A stretch of DNA of 64,000 nt, taken from Bog-756 sp963806455 (GTDB taxonomy: Bacteria; Actinomycetota; Acidimicrobiia; Acidimicrobiales; RAAP-2). The notes below the pieces were generated by a model. The model searched no databases and was not told the origin of the DNA. It worked only from the letters and a program-made list of their open reading frames with translations. Location: contig CAWDXZ010000005.1 in NCBI GenBank assembly GCA_963806455.1, positions 372,001 to 436,000 on the forward strand, in the 5' to 3' direction. A program made the position numbers and the translations under genes. Numbering within the stretch: the stretch's first letter is position 1; each line of letters opens with the position of its first letter. Shown piece by piece: positions 33,513 through 42,484 of the stretch.

Positions 33513-35948
33513 GTGAACAGTCCGACCTACGTGTCCTTCTTCGAGGAATTTGGCATCGGCGACGTCCAGAGTGTCGGCGGCAAGAATGCCTCCCTCGGCG
33601 AGCTCTACCAGAACCTCGCCGGTCACGGGGTCCGGGTCCCGAACGGCTTCGCCATCACGGCGGACGGCTACCGCCACATGCTGGAGGAGGCCGGCATCGT
33701 CGAGGCCCTGGACGCGGCGTTGGAGGGTCTCGACCCCGACGATCTGGACGATCTGGCCCGCCGGGCCAAACAGGCCCGCGAGCTGGTCTACGGCGCCACC
33801 CTGCCCCCCGACCTGACGAAGGAGATCCTGGCGGGCTACCGGCGGCTTCAGGACGAGTACGGTGAGGACGTCAGTCTGGCCGTGCGCTCCTCGGCCACCG
33901 CCGAGGACCTGCCGTCGGCCAGCTTCGCCGGCCAGCAGGAGACGTTCCTCAACGTCCGCGGCGAGGGGAGCCTGCTCGATGCCTGCCGCCGGTGCTTCGC
34001 CAGCCTGTTCACCGACCGCTCCATCCATTATCGGGTCGACCAGGGATTCGACCATCTGAAGGTGGCGCTCTCCATCGGGGTGATGAAGATGGTCCGCTCG
34101 GACCTGGCTTCGTCAGGGGTGATGTTCACCCTCGACACGGAGTCCGGGTTCCGTGACGTCGTGTTCATCACCGGCTCCTACGGCCTCGGTGAGAACATCG
34201 TCCAGGGGGCAGTCGACCCCGACGAATTCTACGTCCACAAGCCCAGCCTGGTGACCGGTCATCGCATGGTGCTCCGCCGCCTGCTCGGCGACAAGGCGGT
34301 GAAGATGATCTTCGTCGACGGCGGGACGAAGCACTCCACGCGGAACGTCCCGACGCCGAAGGCGGATCGCAGTTCGTTCTGCCTCGACGACGCCGACGTG
34401 CTGGAGCTGGCCGACATCGCCATGACCATCGAGGCGCACTACCGGCAACCGATGGACATCGAATGGGCCAAGGACGGCCTCGACGGCAGGATCTACGTCG
34501 TCCAGGCCCGGCCGGAGACGGTCGTCTCCCAGCGCCACGGCTCCGTTCTCGAGACCTACATCGTGGATCATCCCGGTGAGGTCGTCAGCCGGGGCCGGTC
34601 CGTCGGCGGCGGGGTCGCCGCCGGCGCGGCCCGGGTGATCGACAACGTCGCCCGTCTGGGGACGTTCCGCCCGGGTGAGGTGCTGGTGGCCGACACCACC
34701 ACGCCGGACTGGGAGCCGGTGATGAAGACGGCGGCGGCGATCGTCACCAACCGGGGCGGCCGGACCTGCCACGCCGCCATCATCGCCCGTGAGCTGGGCA
34801 TCCCGGCGGTGGTGGGAACCGGCGATGCCACGACCTCGATGCCCGACGGCGAGACGGTCACCGTCTCCTGTGCCGAGGGTGACACCGGCCTGGTGTACCG
34901 GGGCGCGGTCGGGTTCCATGTGGAGCGGGAAGACGTGGGCGAGCTCACCCGCCCAGCCACGAAGGTCATGATCAACCTGGGCAACCCGGACCTGGCCTTC
35001 AAGAGCTCGTTCTTGCCCAACGACGGTGTGGGCCTGGCCCGGATGGAGTTCATCATCAGCGAGTCGATCAAGGCCCATCCGATGGCGCTGGTCCACCCGG
35101 AGCAGGTGACGGATCCCGGCATCCGGAAGGAGCTGGAGCGGCTGACCCGTGGCTATCCGGACGGCGAGCACTTCTTCGTCGAACGGCTGGCCGAGGGCAT
35201 CGGCACCATCGCCGCCGCATTCTGGCCGAAGCCGGTGGTGGTCCGCATGTCCGACTTCAAGACGAACGAGTACGCCAGCCTCCTCGGCGGGGCGGACTTC
35301 GAGCCCGCCGAGAGCAATCCGATGATCGGATTCCGGGGAGCCTCGCGCTACGCCCACCCGGCCTACGCCGACGGGTTCGCCCTGGAGTGCCGGGCGATGC
35401 GACGGGTGCGGGAGCAGATGGGACTCACCAATGTGGTCCTCATGATCCCCTTCGTCCGCCGGGTCGCCGAGGCCGAGCAGGTGCTGGACCGCATGGCCGA
35501 GCTGGGGCTCCGACGTGGCGATCACGGCCTCGAGGTCTACGCCATGTGTGAGATACCCAACAACGTCATCCTGATCGATCGTTTCGCCAGGCACTTCGAC
35601 GGTTTCTCCATCGGCTCCAACGACCTCACCCAACTGACGCTCGGCGTAGACCGGGACAGCGAGATCGTCGCCTTCGACTACGACGAGCGGGACGAAGGAG
35701 TGAAGGAGATGATCCGCCTGGCCGTCGAGGGCTGCCGGCGCAACGGTCTCCATTCGGGACTGTGCGGTCAGGCACCCTCCGACTATCCCGATATGGCCGA
35801 GTTCCTCGTCGAGCTCGGGATCGACTCGATCAGCCTGAACCCCGACACGGTGGTCAAGACCACCCGAGCGGTGCTGGCCCTCGAGGAGCACCTCGGCCGG
35901 GCCCGAGCCGCCACGGCGTCCGGAACGGCCGGGCCGGTCTCCGGTTGA
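33513..35948 (+). CDS. ppsA: Phosphoenolpyruvate synthase
   Basis: An 811-residue enzyme making PEP, AMP and phosphate from pyruvate, ATP and water. ATP-grasp domain (about 1-350) with GGKNASLGELYQNL and AVRSSATAEDLPSASFAGQQ; swivelling domain with the phosphorylated His420 in TNRGGRTCHAAIIARELGIP; TIM-barrel PEP/pyruvate domain (about 480-790) with GFRGASRY, CEIPNNVILID and the catalytic Cys in HSGLCGQAPSDYPD. Full length for the family. Induction with pyruvate:ferredoxin oxidoreductase would let the cell move carbon between pyruvate and PEP when glycolysis and respiration are limited. GTG start after a strong GGAGGAGGAG. Confidence 0.95.
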   Translation: MNSPTYVSFFEEFGIGDVQSVGGKNASLGELYQNLAGHGVRVPNGFAITADGYRHMLEEAGIVEALDAALEGLDPDDLDDLARRAKQARELVYGATLPPDLTKEILAGYRRLQDEYGEDVSLAVRSSATAEDLPSASFAGQQETFLNVRGEGSLLDACRRCFASLFTDRSIHYRVDQGFDHLKVALSIGVMKMVRSDLASSGVMFTLDTESGFRDVVFITGSYGLGENIVQGAVDPDEFYVHKPSLVTGHRMVLRRLLGDKAVKMIFVDGGTKHSTRNVPTPKADRSSFCLDDADVLELADIAMTIEAHYRQPMDIEWAKDGLDGRIYVVQARPETVVSQRHGSVLETYIVDHPGEVVSRGRSVGGGVAAGAARVIDNVARLGTFRPGEVLVADTTTPDWEPVMKTAAAIVTNRGGRTCHAAIIARELGIPAVVGTGDATTSMPDGETVTVSCAEGDTGLVYRGAVGFHVEREDVGELTRPATKVMINLGNPDLAFKSSFLPNDGVGLARMEFIISESIKAHPMALVHPEQVTDPGIRKELERLTRGYPDGEHFFVERLAEGIGTIAAAFWPKPVVVRMSDFKTNEYASLLGGADFEPAESNPMIGFRGASRYAHPAYADGFALECRAMRRVREQMGLTNVVLMIPFVRRVAEAEQVLDRMAELGLRRGDHGLEVYAMCEIPNNVILIDRFARHFDGFSIGSNDLTQLTLGVDRDSEIVAFDYDERDEGVKEMIRLAVEGCRRNGLHSGLCGQAPSDYPDMAEFLVELGIDSISLNPDTVVKTTRAVLALEEHLGRARAATASGTAGPVSG

Positions 35949-36068
35949 GGCTGCGAAGCAGACCGAAGTCAGGGCTGCGAAGCAGACCGAAGTCAGGGCT
36001 GCGAAGCAGACCGAAGTCAGGGCTGCGAAGCAGACCGAAGTCAGGGCTGCGAAGTAGACCGAATCGAG
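35949..36068. repeat. Five tandem 24-bp repeats filling a convergent gap
   Basis: Five head-to-tail copies of a 24-bp unit, GGCTGCGAAGCAGACCGAAG plus TCAG, at 35949, 35973, 35997, 36021 and 36045. The first four copies are identical and the fifth differs at a few positions. The array starts on the base after the ppsA stop and ends 3 bp before the stop of the convergent gene. Each unit contains the small dyad CTGCGAAGCAG. Could be a multi-hairpin bidirectional terminator or a variable-number repeat. Confidence 0.95.
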
Positions 36069-36071
36069 ATG

Positions 36072-37697
36072 TCAGATCGATTCGGGCACCATGTCGATGG
36101 CACCACAGGGGCACTCCTGGGCGCAGATCCCGCAGCCCTTGCAGAAGTCGAAGTTGAATTCGTAGCCCTGCGGTGACCCGAGCTTGATCACCGCGTTGTC
36201 GGGACACACCCCGAAGCAGTTGTCACAATCGAAGCAGTTGCCGCAGGACAGGCAGCGCCGGGCCTCGAACAGGGCGTTCTCGGGCGTGAGGCCGCCGACC
36301 ACCTCCTCGAAGTTGGTCTGCCGCCGCACCCGATCGAGCTCAGGACGCTCCGTGCGGGGAGCGTCGGTGTAGTACCAGGTGTTCAGACGATCGAACGAGG
36401 CGAGCTCGGGGGGTGCCGGGTCGTCGACGTCGTGACCGGCGAGGAAGGCGTCGATCCCCCGGGCGGCCCGCCGCCCGTGCCCGATGGCGATCGTCGCCGT
36501 CCGCTCGGACGGCACCGAGTCCCCGCCGGCGAACACACCGTGCTCGCCGGTCATCATCGTCGGTCGGACCTCGATCACACCGTCCTCCACCTTGACGTCC
36601 GGCGCCCCTTCGAGCAGGGACAGATCGGTCTCCTGACCGAGCGCCAGGACCAGGGAGTCGGCACCGAGCTCTTCGAACTGGCCGGTCGGGACAGGGAATC
36701 CCTTCTCATCGAGGCGCATCTTCTCGAGTGCGATCCGGTTGCCCTCGAACCCGGTCACGGTCGAGAGCCAGCGCATGGTGACGCCCTCGCCGATCGCCTC
36801 GTCGAGCTCCGTCCCGTCGGCGGGCATTCGCTCGCGGTTGCGCCGGTAGACGATGACCGGGTCGGTGGCGCCGAGCCGGCGCGCCGTGCGGGCAGCATCG
36901 ACTGCGGTGTCACCACCTCCGTAGACGACCACCCGCCGGCCGAGACTCGGCGGATCCCCCTCGGCCACCCGGTGCAGTAGGGAGATGGCGTCGAGCACCC
37001 GCGACGAATCACCCGCGGGGATGTCGATGCGTCGGGCCAGCTGGGCCCCGACGGCCAGGAAGACGGCGTCGAAGTGGCCGGCCGTGCGCTCCTCCTCGAA
37101 GTCCCGGACGGTGTGATCGAGTTGGACCTCGACGCCGAGGTCGACGATGCGTCGGATCTCCGCGTCCAGCACCGCCCGGGGCAGGCGGTACTCGGGGATG
37201 CCGTAGCGCATCATTCCCCCGAGGTCCGGCGCCGAGTCCACCAAGCGGACCTGGTGGCCGAGCCGTCGCAGGTGGTACGTGGCACTCAGACCGGCTGGGC
37301 CGGCACCGACCACGAGGACGCGTCCTCCGCTGTCGGTCGCGGCCGGGGGAAGCGTCCAGGACCGTTCGATGGCCAGGTCACCGAGGAACCGTTCGACGCT
37401 GTTGATGCCGACCGCCTCGTCGACCTGGGCGCGGTTGCACGCCGTCTCACAAGGGTGGTAACAGATGCGGCCCATCACCGCCGGGAAGGGGTTGTCCTCG
37501 ACGAGCCGCAGCCACGCCGCCTCGTAGTCGCCGGGCTCGGCACGGTAGAGCCAGCCCTGGATGTCCTCCCCCGCCGGGCAGGCATGGTTGCAGGGAGGGA
37601 GCCGGTGGACGTACTGGGGCCGCTCGATGCGCCACGATCCGGTCCGGTTGGCGTGACTCGAGCCGACGTCGAGGGTGATGGCAAAGGGCGGGTCCAT
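36072..37697 (-). CDS. GltD-like FAD/NAD(P) oxidoreductase fused to a PorD-type ferredoxin
   Basis: A 541-residue fusion. N-terminal Fe-S helical domain of GltD type (CNHACPAGEDIQGWLYRAEP and CYHPCETACNRAQVDEAVGI), then FAD motif VLVVGAGPAGLSATYHLRRL, NAD(P) motif VVVYGGGDTAVDAARTARRL, GVFAGGDSVPSERTATIAIG, and a C-terminal 2[4Fe-4S] ferredoxin (CLSCGNCFDCDNCFGVCPDN; CKGCGICAQECPCGAIDMVP). The ferredoxin resembles the delta subunit of pyruvate:ferredoxin oxidoreductase, and the porB start overlaps here, so this protein is probably POR delta plus an NAD(P)-linked exit for electrons. Last gene of the gap-por operon. Confidence 0.88.
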   Translation of the reverse strand: MDPPFAITLDVGSSHANRTGSWRIERPQYVHRLPPCNHACPAGEDIQGWLYRAEPGDYEAAWLRLVEDNPFPAVMGRICYHPCETACNRAQVDEAVGINSVERFLGDLAIERSWTLPPAATDSGGRVLVVGAGPAGLSATYHLRRLGHQVRLVDSAPDLGGMMRYGIPEYRLPRAVLDAEIRRIVDLGVEVQLDHTVRDFEEERTAGHFDAVFLAVGAQLARRIDIPAGDSSRVLDAISLLHRVAEGDPPSLGRRVVVYGGGDTAVDAARTARRLGATDPVIVYRRNRERMPADGTELDEAIGEGVTMRWLSTVTGFEGNRIALEKMRLDEKGFPVPTGQFEELGADSLVLALGQETDLSLLEGAPDVKVEDGVIEVRPTMMTGEHGVFAGGDSVPSERTATIAIGHGRRAARGIDAFLAGHDVDDPAPPELASFDRLNTWYYTDAPRTERPELDRVRRQTNFEEVVGGLTPENALFEARRCLSCGNCFDCDNCFGVCPDNAVIKLGSPQGYEFNFDFCKGCGICAQECPCGAIDMVPESI

Positions 37698-38734
37698 CAG
37701 TCGATCTCCTCCGTGCCGCCGGCATCGGCGTCATCGCCGGCCAAGCCGTAACGAGCGACGTTCGAGTCGGCGATGGCCTGGATGCGGGCGATCGTGTCGG
37801 TGCGGGGGTGCTCGCCGAAGAGGTGGGCGTACCGGCTCTGGATCGATAGGTACGCCTCCACCGGCATGCGGTGACGGATGGGCGACACGGCGGTGATCTC
37901 GCCGTCCACGGCTTCGTACACCGGGAAGAGACCCGTCTCCTTGGCCAGGCGTGCCACCTTGATCGTGTCATGGGGCTGTGAGCCCCAGCCCAGCGGGCAC
38001 GGGACGAGGATGTGGAGGTACCGGGCGCCGTGGAGCTCCATGGCGTGCTCCACTTTCTGCTCGAGGTCATGCAGATCGGCCACCGTGGCCGTCGCCACAT
38101 AGGGGATGCCGTGGGCCATGGCGATACGGGGGAGGTCCTTCCCCTGTCCGAAGGCGTTGCCCGGCTGGCGGCCGACGGCCTCGGTGGTGGCCGTGCGCAC
38201 CGCAGGCGGAGTGGCTCCGGAGCGTTGGACCCCCGTGTTCATGTAGGCCTCGTTGTCGTAGCAGATGAACAGCACGTCGTCGTTTCGCTCGAACATCCCC
38301 GACAGGCATCCGAACCCGATGTCGACCGTCCCGCCGTCCCCCGCCTGGGACACGACCCGCACGTCGCTCCGGCCTTTCACTCTCAATGCCGCCGCCACAC
38401 CGGTGGCCACCGCCGGGGCATTGCCGAACAACGAGTGGAGCCAGGGGATCCTCCATGAGGTCTCGGGGTAGGGAGTGGAGAACACCTCGAGGCAGCCGGT
38501 GGCGTTGACGGCCACCAGTCGCTGGTGGGTCGCCCGCATGGCCGCGTCGAGGGCATAGCGGGCACCCAGGGCCTCGCCGCATCCCTGGCACGCCCGGTGC
38601 CCCGAGTCGAGCGAGTTGGTCCGCCCGGCGTCTGACTGGGCGGTCCGGTCGTCCTCGCCGAGCAGGCGGTTCCCGACGGCGAAGCTGCCCACCTGATAGA
38701 AGCGCACGGGCTGGCCGGTCATGGCGCTCCTCAC
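37697..38734 (-). CDS. porB: 2-oxoacid (pyruvate):ferredoxin oxidoreductase beta subunit
   Basis: A 345-residue thiamine-diphosphate subunit. CQGCGEALGARYALDAA provides the cluster cysteines near the N-terminus; the ThDP motif runs from QAGDGGTVDIGFGCLSG to CYDNEAYMNTGVQRSG (GDG...N). HILVPCPLGWGSQP supplies a later conserved Cys. The reaction is pyruvate plus CoA to acetyl-CoA, CO2 and reduced ferredoxin; another 2-oxoacid cannot be excluded. Overlaps porA and the GltD-like gene by a few bases. Confidence 0.92.
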   Translation of the reverse strand: MRSAMTGQPVRFYQVGSFAVGNRLLGEDDRTAQSDAGRTNSLDSGHRACQGCGEALGARYALDAAMRATHQRLVAVNATGCLEVFSTPYPETSWRIPWLHSLFGNAPAVATGVAAALRVKGRSDVRVVSQAGDGGTVDIGFGCLSGMFERNDDVLFICYDNEAYMNTGVQRSGATPPAVRTATTEAVGRQPGNAFGQGKDLPRIAMAHGIPYVATATVADLHDLEQKVEHAMELHGARYLHILVPCPLGWGSQPHDTIKVARLAKETGLFPVYEAVDGEITAVSPIRHRMPVEAYLSIQSRYAHLFGEHPRTDTIARIQAIADSNVARYGLAGDDADAGGTEEID

Positions 38735-39981
38735 CCGACCCGGGACCCGGTCCCGAGGTCGCGCAGGACGTTCTCGGCGGATGGCCCCGACCGCCGGGTC
38801 CGGGCCATCCGGGCGCGCTCTCGCGCCACCACGACGTGGTCGAGGTCGAGGAAGGTGACCGGATCGAGCTCGTCCCGGGTGGCGGCCGCCAGCATCCCCT
38901 CCAGCGAGTCACGGGTGATCGGACGGCCGCCCAGCCCGGCGACGACCGTTCGGAGGATGCAGTCACCACCGTGGGTCGCCATGGCCACATCCGTGGAGAG
39001 CACACCACCGAAACCGATGCTGAACGCCTTCTCCACCACCACGATCCGCCGGGCCGTCGCCAACGCGTCCCGCACCGCGTCGGACGGGAACGGACGGAAC
39101 GAGGTGATCCCGACAACGCCCATCCTGTCGCCGGCCTCCCTTTGCACGTCGACGGCGTCCTTGATCGTCCCGAGCACCGACCCGAGTGCGACCACGACCG
39201 TCTCGGCGTCCTCGGTCCGGTAGGTGTGGACCAGCCCACCGCTCTGACGCCCGAACTGCTGGTCGAACTCTGTGGCGAGGACGGGGATCCGTTCCAGGGC
39301 GTCGAGCTGGCGCAGGTGGGCGAGGTAGCGGACCTCCTCGAAGGCCTCGGGCCCGACCATCGCCCCGATCGAGACCGGATCGTCGGGATCGAGCACCTGA
39401 CGAGGCTCGAACGGCGGCAGGAAGGCGTCGACCTCGGACTGCTCCGGTACGTCGACCGCCTCCATGGCGTGGGTGAGGATGAACCCGTCCATGCACACCA
39501 TCACCGGGACCGAGAGCTCTTCGGCCAGGCGGAAGGCCTGAACGTGCAGGTCGGCCGCCTCCTGGTTGGTCTCGGCGAAGAGCTGGATCCATCCCGAGTC
39601 CCGGGCGGCCATGGCGTCGCTGTGGTCGTTCCAGATGTTGATCGGCGCCCCGATCGCCCGGTTGGCGAGTGTCATGACGATGGGAAGGCCGAGCCCGGCG
39701 GCGTTGTAGACGGCCTCCATCATGAACAGGAGGCCCTGGCTGGCGGTGGCGGTGTAGGCGCGCGCCCCGGCCGCCGACGCCCCGATGGAGGCCGACATGG
39801 CGGCGAATTCGGACTCGACGTTGATGTACTCGCACGGCGAGAGGGACCCGGACTTCACCATCACGCTGAGGGCCTCGATGATGTGGGTCTGGGGGGAGAT
39901 CGGATAGGCGGAGACGACCTCGGGCCGACAGGCCCTCACCGACTCGGCGACGGCGCGGGATCCCTCAATCTGACGCAGCAC
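38731..39981 (-). CDS. porA: 2-oxoacid (pyruvate):ferredoxin oxidoreductase alpha subunit
   Basis: A 416-residue subunit with the pyrimidine-binding and transketolase-C domains: VSAYPISPQTHIIEALSVMV, NVESEFAAMSASIGASAAGA, TATASQGLLFMMEAVYNAAG and NDHSDAMAARDSGWIQLFAE are standard PorA blocks. The C-terminal domain starts at DAETVVVALGSVLGTIKDAV. It forms the active site with PorB. Overlaps porG by 17 bp and porB by 4 bp, giving the order porG-porA-porB-delta fusion. Confidence 0.92.
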   Translation of the reverse strand: MLRQIEGSRAVAESVRACRPEVVSAYPISPQTHIIEALSVMVKSGSLSPCEYINVESEFAAMSASIGASAAGARAYTATASQGLLFMMEAVYNAAGLGLPIVMTLANRAIGAPINIWNDHSDAMAARDSGWIQLFAETNQEAADLHVQAFRLAEELSVPVMVCMDGFILTHAMEAVDVPEQSEVDAFLPPFEPRQVLDPDDPVSIGAMVGPEAFEEVRYLAHLRQLDALERIPVLATEFDQQFGRQSGGLVHTYRTEDAETVVVALGSVLGTIKDAVDVQREAGDRMGVVGITSFRPFPSDAVRDALATARRIVVVEKAFSIGFGGVLSTDVAMATHGGDCILRTVVAGLGGRPITRDSLEGMLAAATRDELDPVTFLDLDHVVVARERARMARTRRSGPSAENVLRDLGTGSRVG

Positions 39982-40555
39982 GGGCCAACTCGGCTCTGGA
40001 CGTCGCGACCATCCGACCAGCCTCGGCGGCGGCGGCCACGTTCTGCTCCCCCACGGCGCCCGGGTACCGCTGGCAGATGGCGGTTCCGAGGGCGTCGAGC
40101 GAGATCTGTCCGGTCAGCGCGGCGAACCCGCCCAGGAGGGCCGCGTTCGGCAGGGGACGACCGAGCTGCTCGAGGGCCACCTCGGTCGCCGGGCAGGAAG
40201 CCAGGCGATCGGGGCGGAAGCGGCGGACCAGCCCGTCGAGTCCGAGCTCGTCGAAGGGCCGGGCCGTGTTGAGGAGGACGTAGCCGTCCGGTGAGAGCCC
40301 GGCGAAGAGATCGACCTGATGGATCAACGTGATGTCCTGGACGATGAGGGCATCCGGCTCGATCACCGGTTCGCGGCTGCGGATCGGCCGGTCGTCGATG
40401 CGGCAGAAGGAGACCACGGGGGCACCCATCCGCTCGGAGCCGAAGCTCGGGAACGCCTGTGCCCGGCGTCCTTCGGTGAAGGCCGCCACCGAGAGGATCT
40501 CCGCCGCGGTGACCACGCCCTGGCCGCCGCGGCCATGGATCCGGACCTGGAACAT
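39965..40555 (-). CDS. porG: 2-oxoacid (pyruvate):ferredoxin oxidoreductase gamma subunit
   Basis: A 196-residue Rossmann-like subunit that helps hold CoA: RIHGRGGQGVVTAAEILSVA at the N-terminus, FPSFGSERMGAPVVSFCRID, and PNAALLGGFAALTGQISLDA. Typical size. It starts 18 bp after the gap stop and overlaps porA, so GAPDH and POR are one operon linking the lower end of glycolysis to ferredoxin reduction. Confidence 0.92.
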   Translation of the reverse strand: MFQVRIHGRGGQGVVTAAEILSVAAFTEGRRAQAFPSFGSERMGAPVVSFCRIDDRPIRSREPVIEPDALIVQDITLIHQVDLFAGLSPDGYVLLNTARPFDELGLDGLVRRFRPDRLASCPATEVALEQLGRPLPNAALLGGFAALTGQISLDALGTAICQRYPGAVGEQNVAAAAEAGRMVATSRAELARAASD

Positions 40556-40573
40556 GCCTGCGCTCCTCCCGCC

Positions 40574-41588
40574 CTAACCGGTGCCCTGGGCTCCGACGAT
40601 GGCGGCGAGATCGGCGAGCCGGCTGGCATAGCCGGACTCGTTGTCGTACCAACCGAGGACCTTGACCAGGTGGCCGTGGACCATGGTCAGCTCCGAGTCG
40701 AAGACACACGAGTAGGGGGACCCGACGATGTCCGACGACACGAGAGGCTCGTCCGAGTACTCCAGCAGGCCGGCCAGGCGGCCGGACGTGGCCGCCTCAC
40801 GGTATGCGTCCTTGACCTCGGCGACCGACGGGGTGGCGCGGACGTTGGCCACCAGATCGGTGATCGAAGCATCGGGGATCGGCACCCGCAGGGCCAGCCC
40901 ATCGAGCGATCCGGCCACACTCGGGAGGACGAGGCCGGTGGCGCGGGCCGCACCGGTCGTCGTCGGGACGATGTTGACGGCCGCACCCCTCGAACGCCGC
41001 GGATCCTTGTGGAGGGCGTCGACCAGGCGCTGGTCACCGGTGTAGGCGTGCACGGTCGTCATGAAACCGTCCTCGATGCCGAACGCGTCGTCGAGCACCT
41101 TGGCCAGGACGGCGAGGCAGTTCGTCGTGCAGGAGGCGTTGGAGACGACGACGTCGTGCGCCGGGTCGAACCGGTCCTCGTTCACCCCGACGACCAGGGT
41201 GGCGTCGGCATCACCGGAGGGAGCCGAGATCACTACCCGGGTCGCCCCGGCCTCGAGGTGGGCAGCCGCCTTCGCCCGGCTGGTGCTCCGCCCGGTCGAC
41301 TCGATCACCACGTCGACCCCGAGCTCACCCCAGGGAAGTGCCTTGGGATCGGGCTCGGAGAGGACGGCGATCTCGTCGCGCGCCGATGACCATGCGGTCG
41401 CCGTCGATCCCGACCTCTTCGGGAAAGCGTCCGTGCACCGAGTCGCGGGCGAAGAGCCGGGCAAGCGCCTCGGGTGCACCGAGATCGTTGATGGCCACGA
41501 CGTCCAAATCGTGGGATGAAGCCAGGGCCGCCCGCAGAAACGAACGCCCCGTCCGGCCGAAGCCGTTGATTGCCACTCGGATTGTCAA
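40574..41588 (-). pseudogene. gap: Type I glyceraldehyde-3-phosphate dehydrogenase, frameshifted
   Basis: The NAD domain begins TIRVAINGFGRTGRSFLRAA after a TTG at 41588 with GGGAAGGGA before it. The frame is good to DGDRMVIGA, then the protein continues ARDEIAVLSEPDPKALPWGE in another frame. The break lies in a GC-alternating tract (41377-41384, plus strand): two bases missing or one extra. Downstream the catalytic SNASCTTNCLAVLAKVL and the C-terminal WYDNESGYASRLADL are intact; repaired length is ~338 residues. A paralogue may do housekeeping glycolysis; this copy sits behind a DosR-like box with por genes. Sequencing indel is the likeliest cause. Confidence 0.85.
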
Positions 41589-41624
41589 GTCGTCCCTTCC
41601 CGTTCCCGAGGCCCATCGAGCCCC

Positions 41625-41674
41625 TGTGGCCATGGTGCCCCCGGCCCGGCGGGCCAGGTAGGGCCGAACGTCCC
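41625..41674 (-). promoter_or_regulatory. DosR-like box promoter of the gap-por operon
   Basis: Minus-strand box GGGACGTTCGGCCCT at 41674-41660 (centre 41667), hexamer CACCAT at 41637-41632 (identical to the DUF1918 promoter), predicted start 41625 (A), 42 bp from the centre; 36-nt leader to the TTG. Confidence 0.7.
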
Positions 41675-41821
41675 ACCTTTGTCGGTGGGCCGGCCTGGGA
41701 TCGGGGCGGCTGTGACGACGGCGCCGCCCCGACCCGACCTGTACCAGCACGGTTCGAACAGGCTGAACAGGGATTTCCCCCGCAGGTGACGGTTCCGGCG
41801 GGGGTGCCGGCCAGGGACGGT

Positions 41822-41838
41822 CGTCGCCGTCGGCGACG
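41822..41838. terminator. Perfect inverted repeat downstream of the PNPOx-like gene
   Basis: CGTCGCC-GTC-GGCGACG, a 7-bp perfect stem with 3-base loop, 34 bp after the PNPOx-like stop on the minus strand and before the gap promoter. No T tract, so an intrinsic terminator is plausible but unproven. The rest of 41675-41871 shows nothing. Confidence 0.35.
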
Positions 41839-41871
41839 GGCGGGCAGCCCGGTCACGGCCGGGCCGCTGGG

Positions 41872-42279
41872 TCACCCGGCCCGATGGTCGATCCGTCGTC
41901 CACTGAGCTCGTCGATGGTGATGCGTACGAAGAGACTCCGATCGCGGCCCGCCCAGGGTGACAGGTTGACCCCCCGGGCATGGCGGTCACGTTCGACGGA
42001 GTGTGGAAGATGTTCGCAGCGGCCCGCAGCCAGCACGCTCCAACCTTCGTGATAGACGCTGTCCTCACCGTCGATCTGGAAGGAGACAGCCGTGCCGGAC
42101 GTGGCCCGGTCGAGGTCGCCTCCCTGCCGTATGCAGGCCAAGATGGCTCCGTCGACCAGGGCATAGTTCACCGGGAACACCAGCGGGTACCCGCGCACGA
42201 CCACCGCCATGCGGCCGAAGCCGTGCTCCTCCAGCAACCGCAGGCACTCGACACGATCGATGTCGGCCAGGTGCTCCAC
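41872..42279 (-). CDS. Pyridoxamine 5'-phosphate oxidase-like flavin/F420-binding protein
   Basis: A ~135-residue split-barrel protein: LRLLEEHGFGRMAVVVRGYP, LVFPVNYALVDGAILACIRQ, GTAVSFQIDGEDSVYHEGWS and AGRCEHLP match the short PNPOx-like proteins that bind FMN or F420. GTG at 42279 is chosen because the conserved part starts there; TTG at 42288 is possible. Similar small proteins (Rv0080, Rv3129) are in the M. tuberculosis DosR regulon. The box at 42359 is 80 bp upstream, but its -10 geometry points the other way, to gpsA, so control of this gene is uncertain. Confidence 0.82.
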   Translation of the reverse strand: MEHLADIDRVECLRLLEEHGFGRMAVVVRGYPLVFPVNYALVDGAILACIRQGGDLDRATSGTAVSFQIDGEDSVYHEGWSVLAAGRCEHLPHSVERDRHARGVNLSPWAGRDRSLFVRITIDELSGRRIDHRAG

Positions 42280-42358
42280 AGCTGTCAATCTAATGGCACG
42301 CGACAAATCGAGGAGGTGCGGCCGGTGGATCCGCTTCCACCGTGCCGCCTCGTGGTCC

Positions 42359-42408
42359 GGGACTTTCGGCCCTGCCGACCCTCGTGGGGTTCGACCAAGA
42401 TGGTCGGT
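42359..42408 (+). promoter_or_regulatory. DosR-like box promoter of gpsA
   Basis: The consensus box GGGACTTTCGGCCCT at 42359-42373 (centre 42366), hexamer CAAGAT at 42396-42401, predicted start 42408, 42 bp from the centre. No equivalent hexamer is found toward the PNPOx-like gene. Confidence 0.65.
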
Positions 42409-42433
42409 GGCGGACGAGCCAGGGGAGGCCGTG

Positions 42434-42484
42434 ATGTCGGCAGCAGCCGTCGATGCCGAAACATCGGAGACAGGCCTTCCATGA
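42434..42484 (+). CDS. 16-residue minicistron overlapping the gpsA start
   Basis: ATG at 42434 follows AGGGGAGG; the frame reads MSAAAVDAETSETGLP and its TGA overlaps gpsA ATG as ATGA. gpsA has no ribosome-binding site (ACAGGCCTTCC precedes it), so coupled translation is plausible. It begins 26 nt after the predicted transcription start. Confidence 0.5.
   Translation: MSAAAVDAETSETGLP

Noticed and set aside
35854..36207. Minus-strand ORF with repeated FGLLRSPD units
   Set aside because: It is only the translation of the 24-bp array flanked by gene shadows; no start signal or homologous sequence.
42357..42376. Box at 42359 as promoter of the PNPOx-like gene
   Set aside because: No correctly placed -10 on the minus strand, while the plus strand has one; kept only as an uncertain secondary role.
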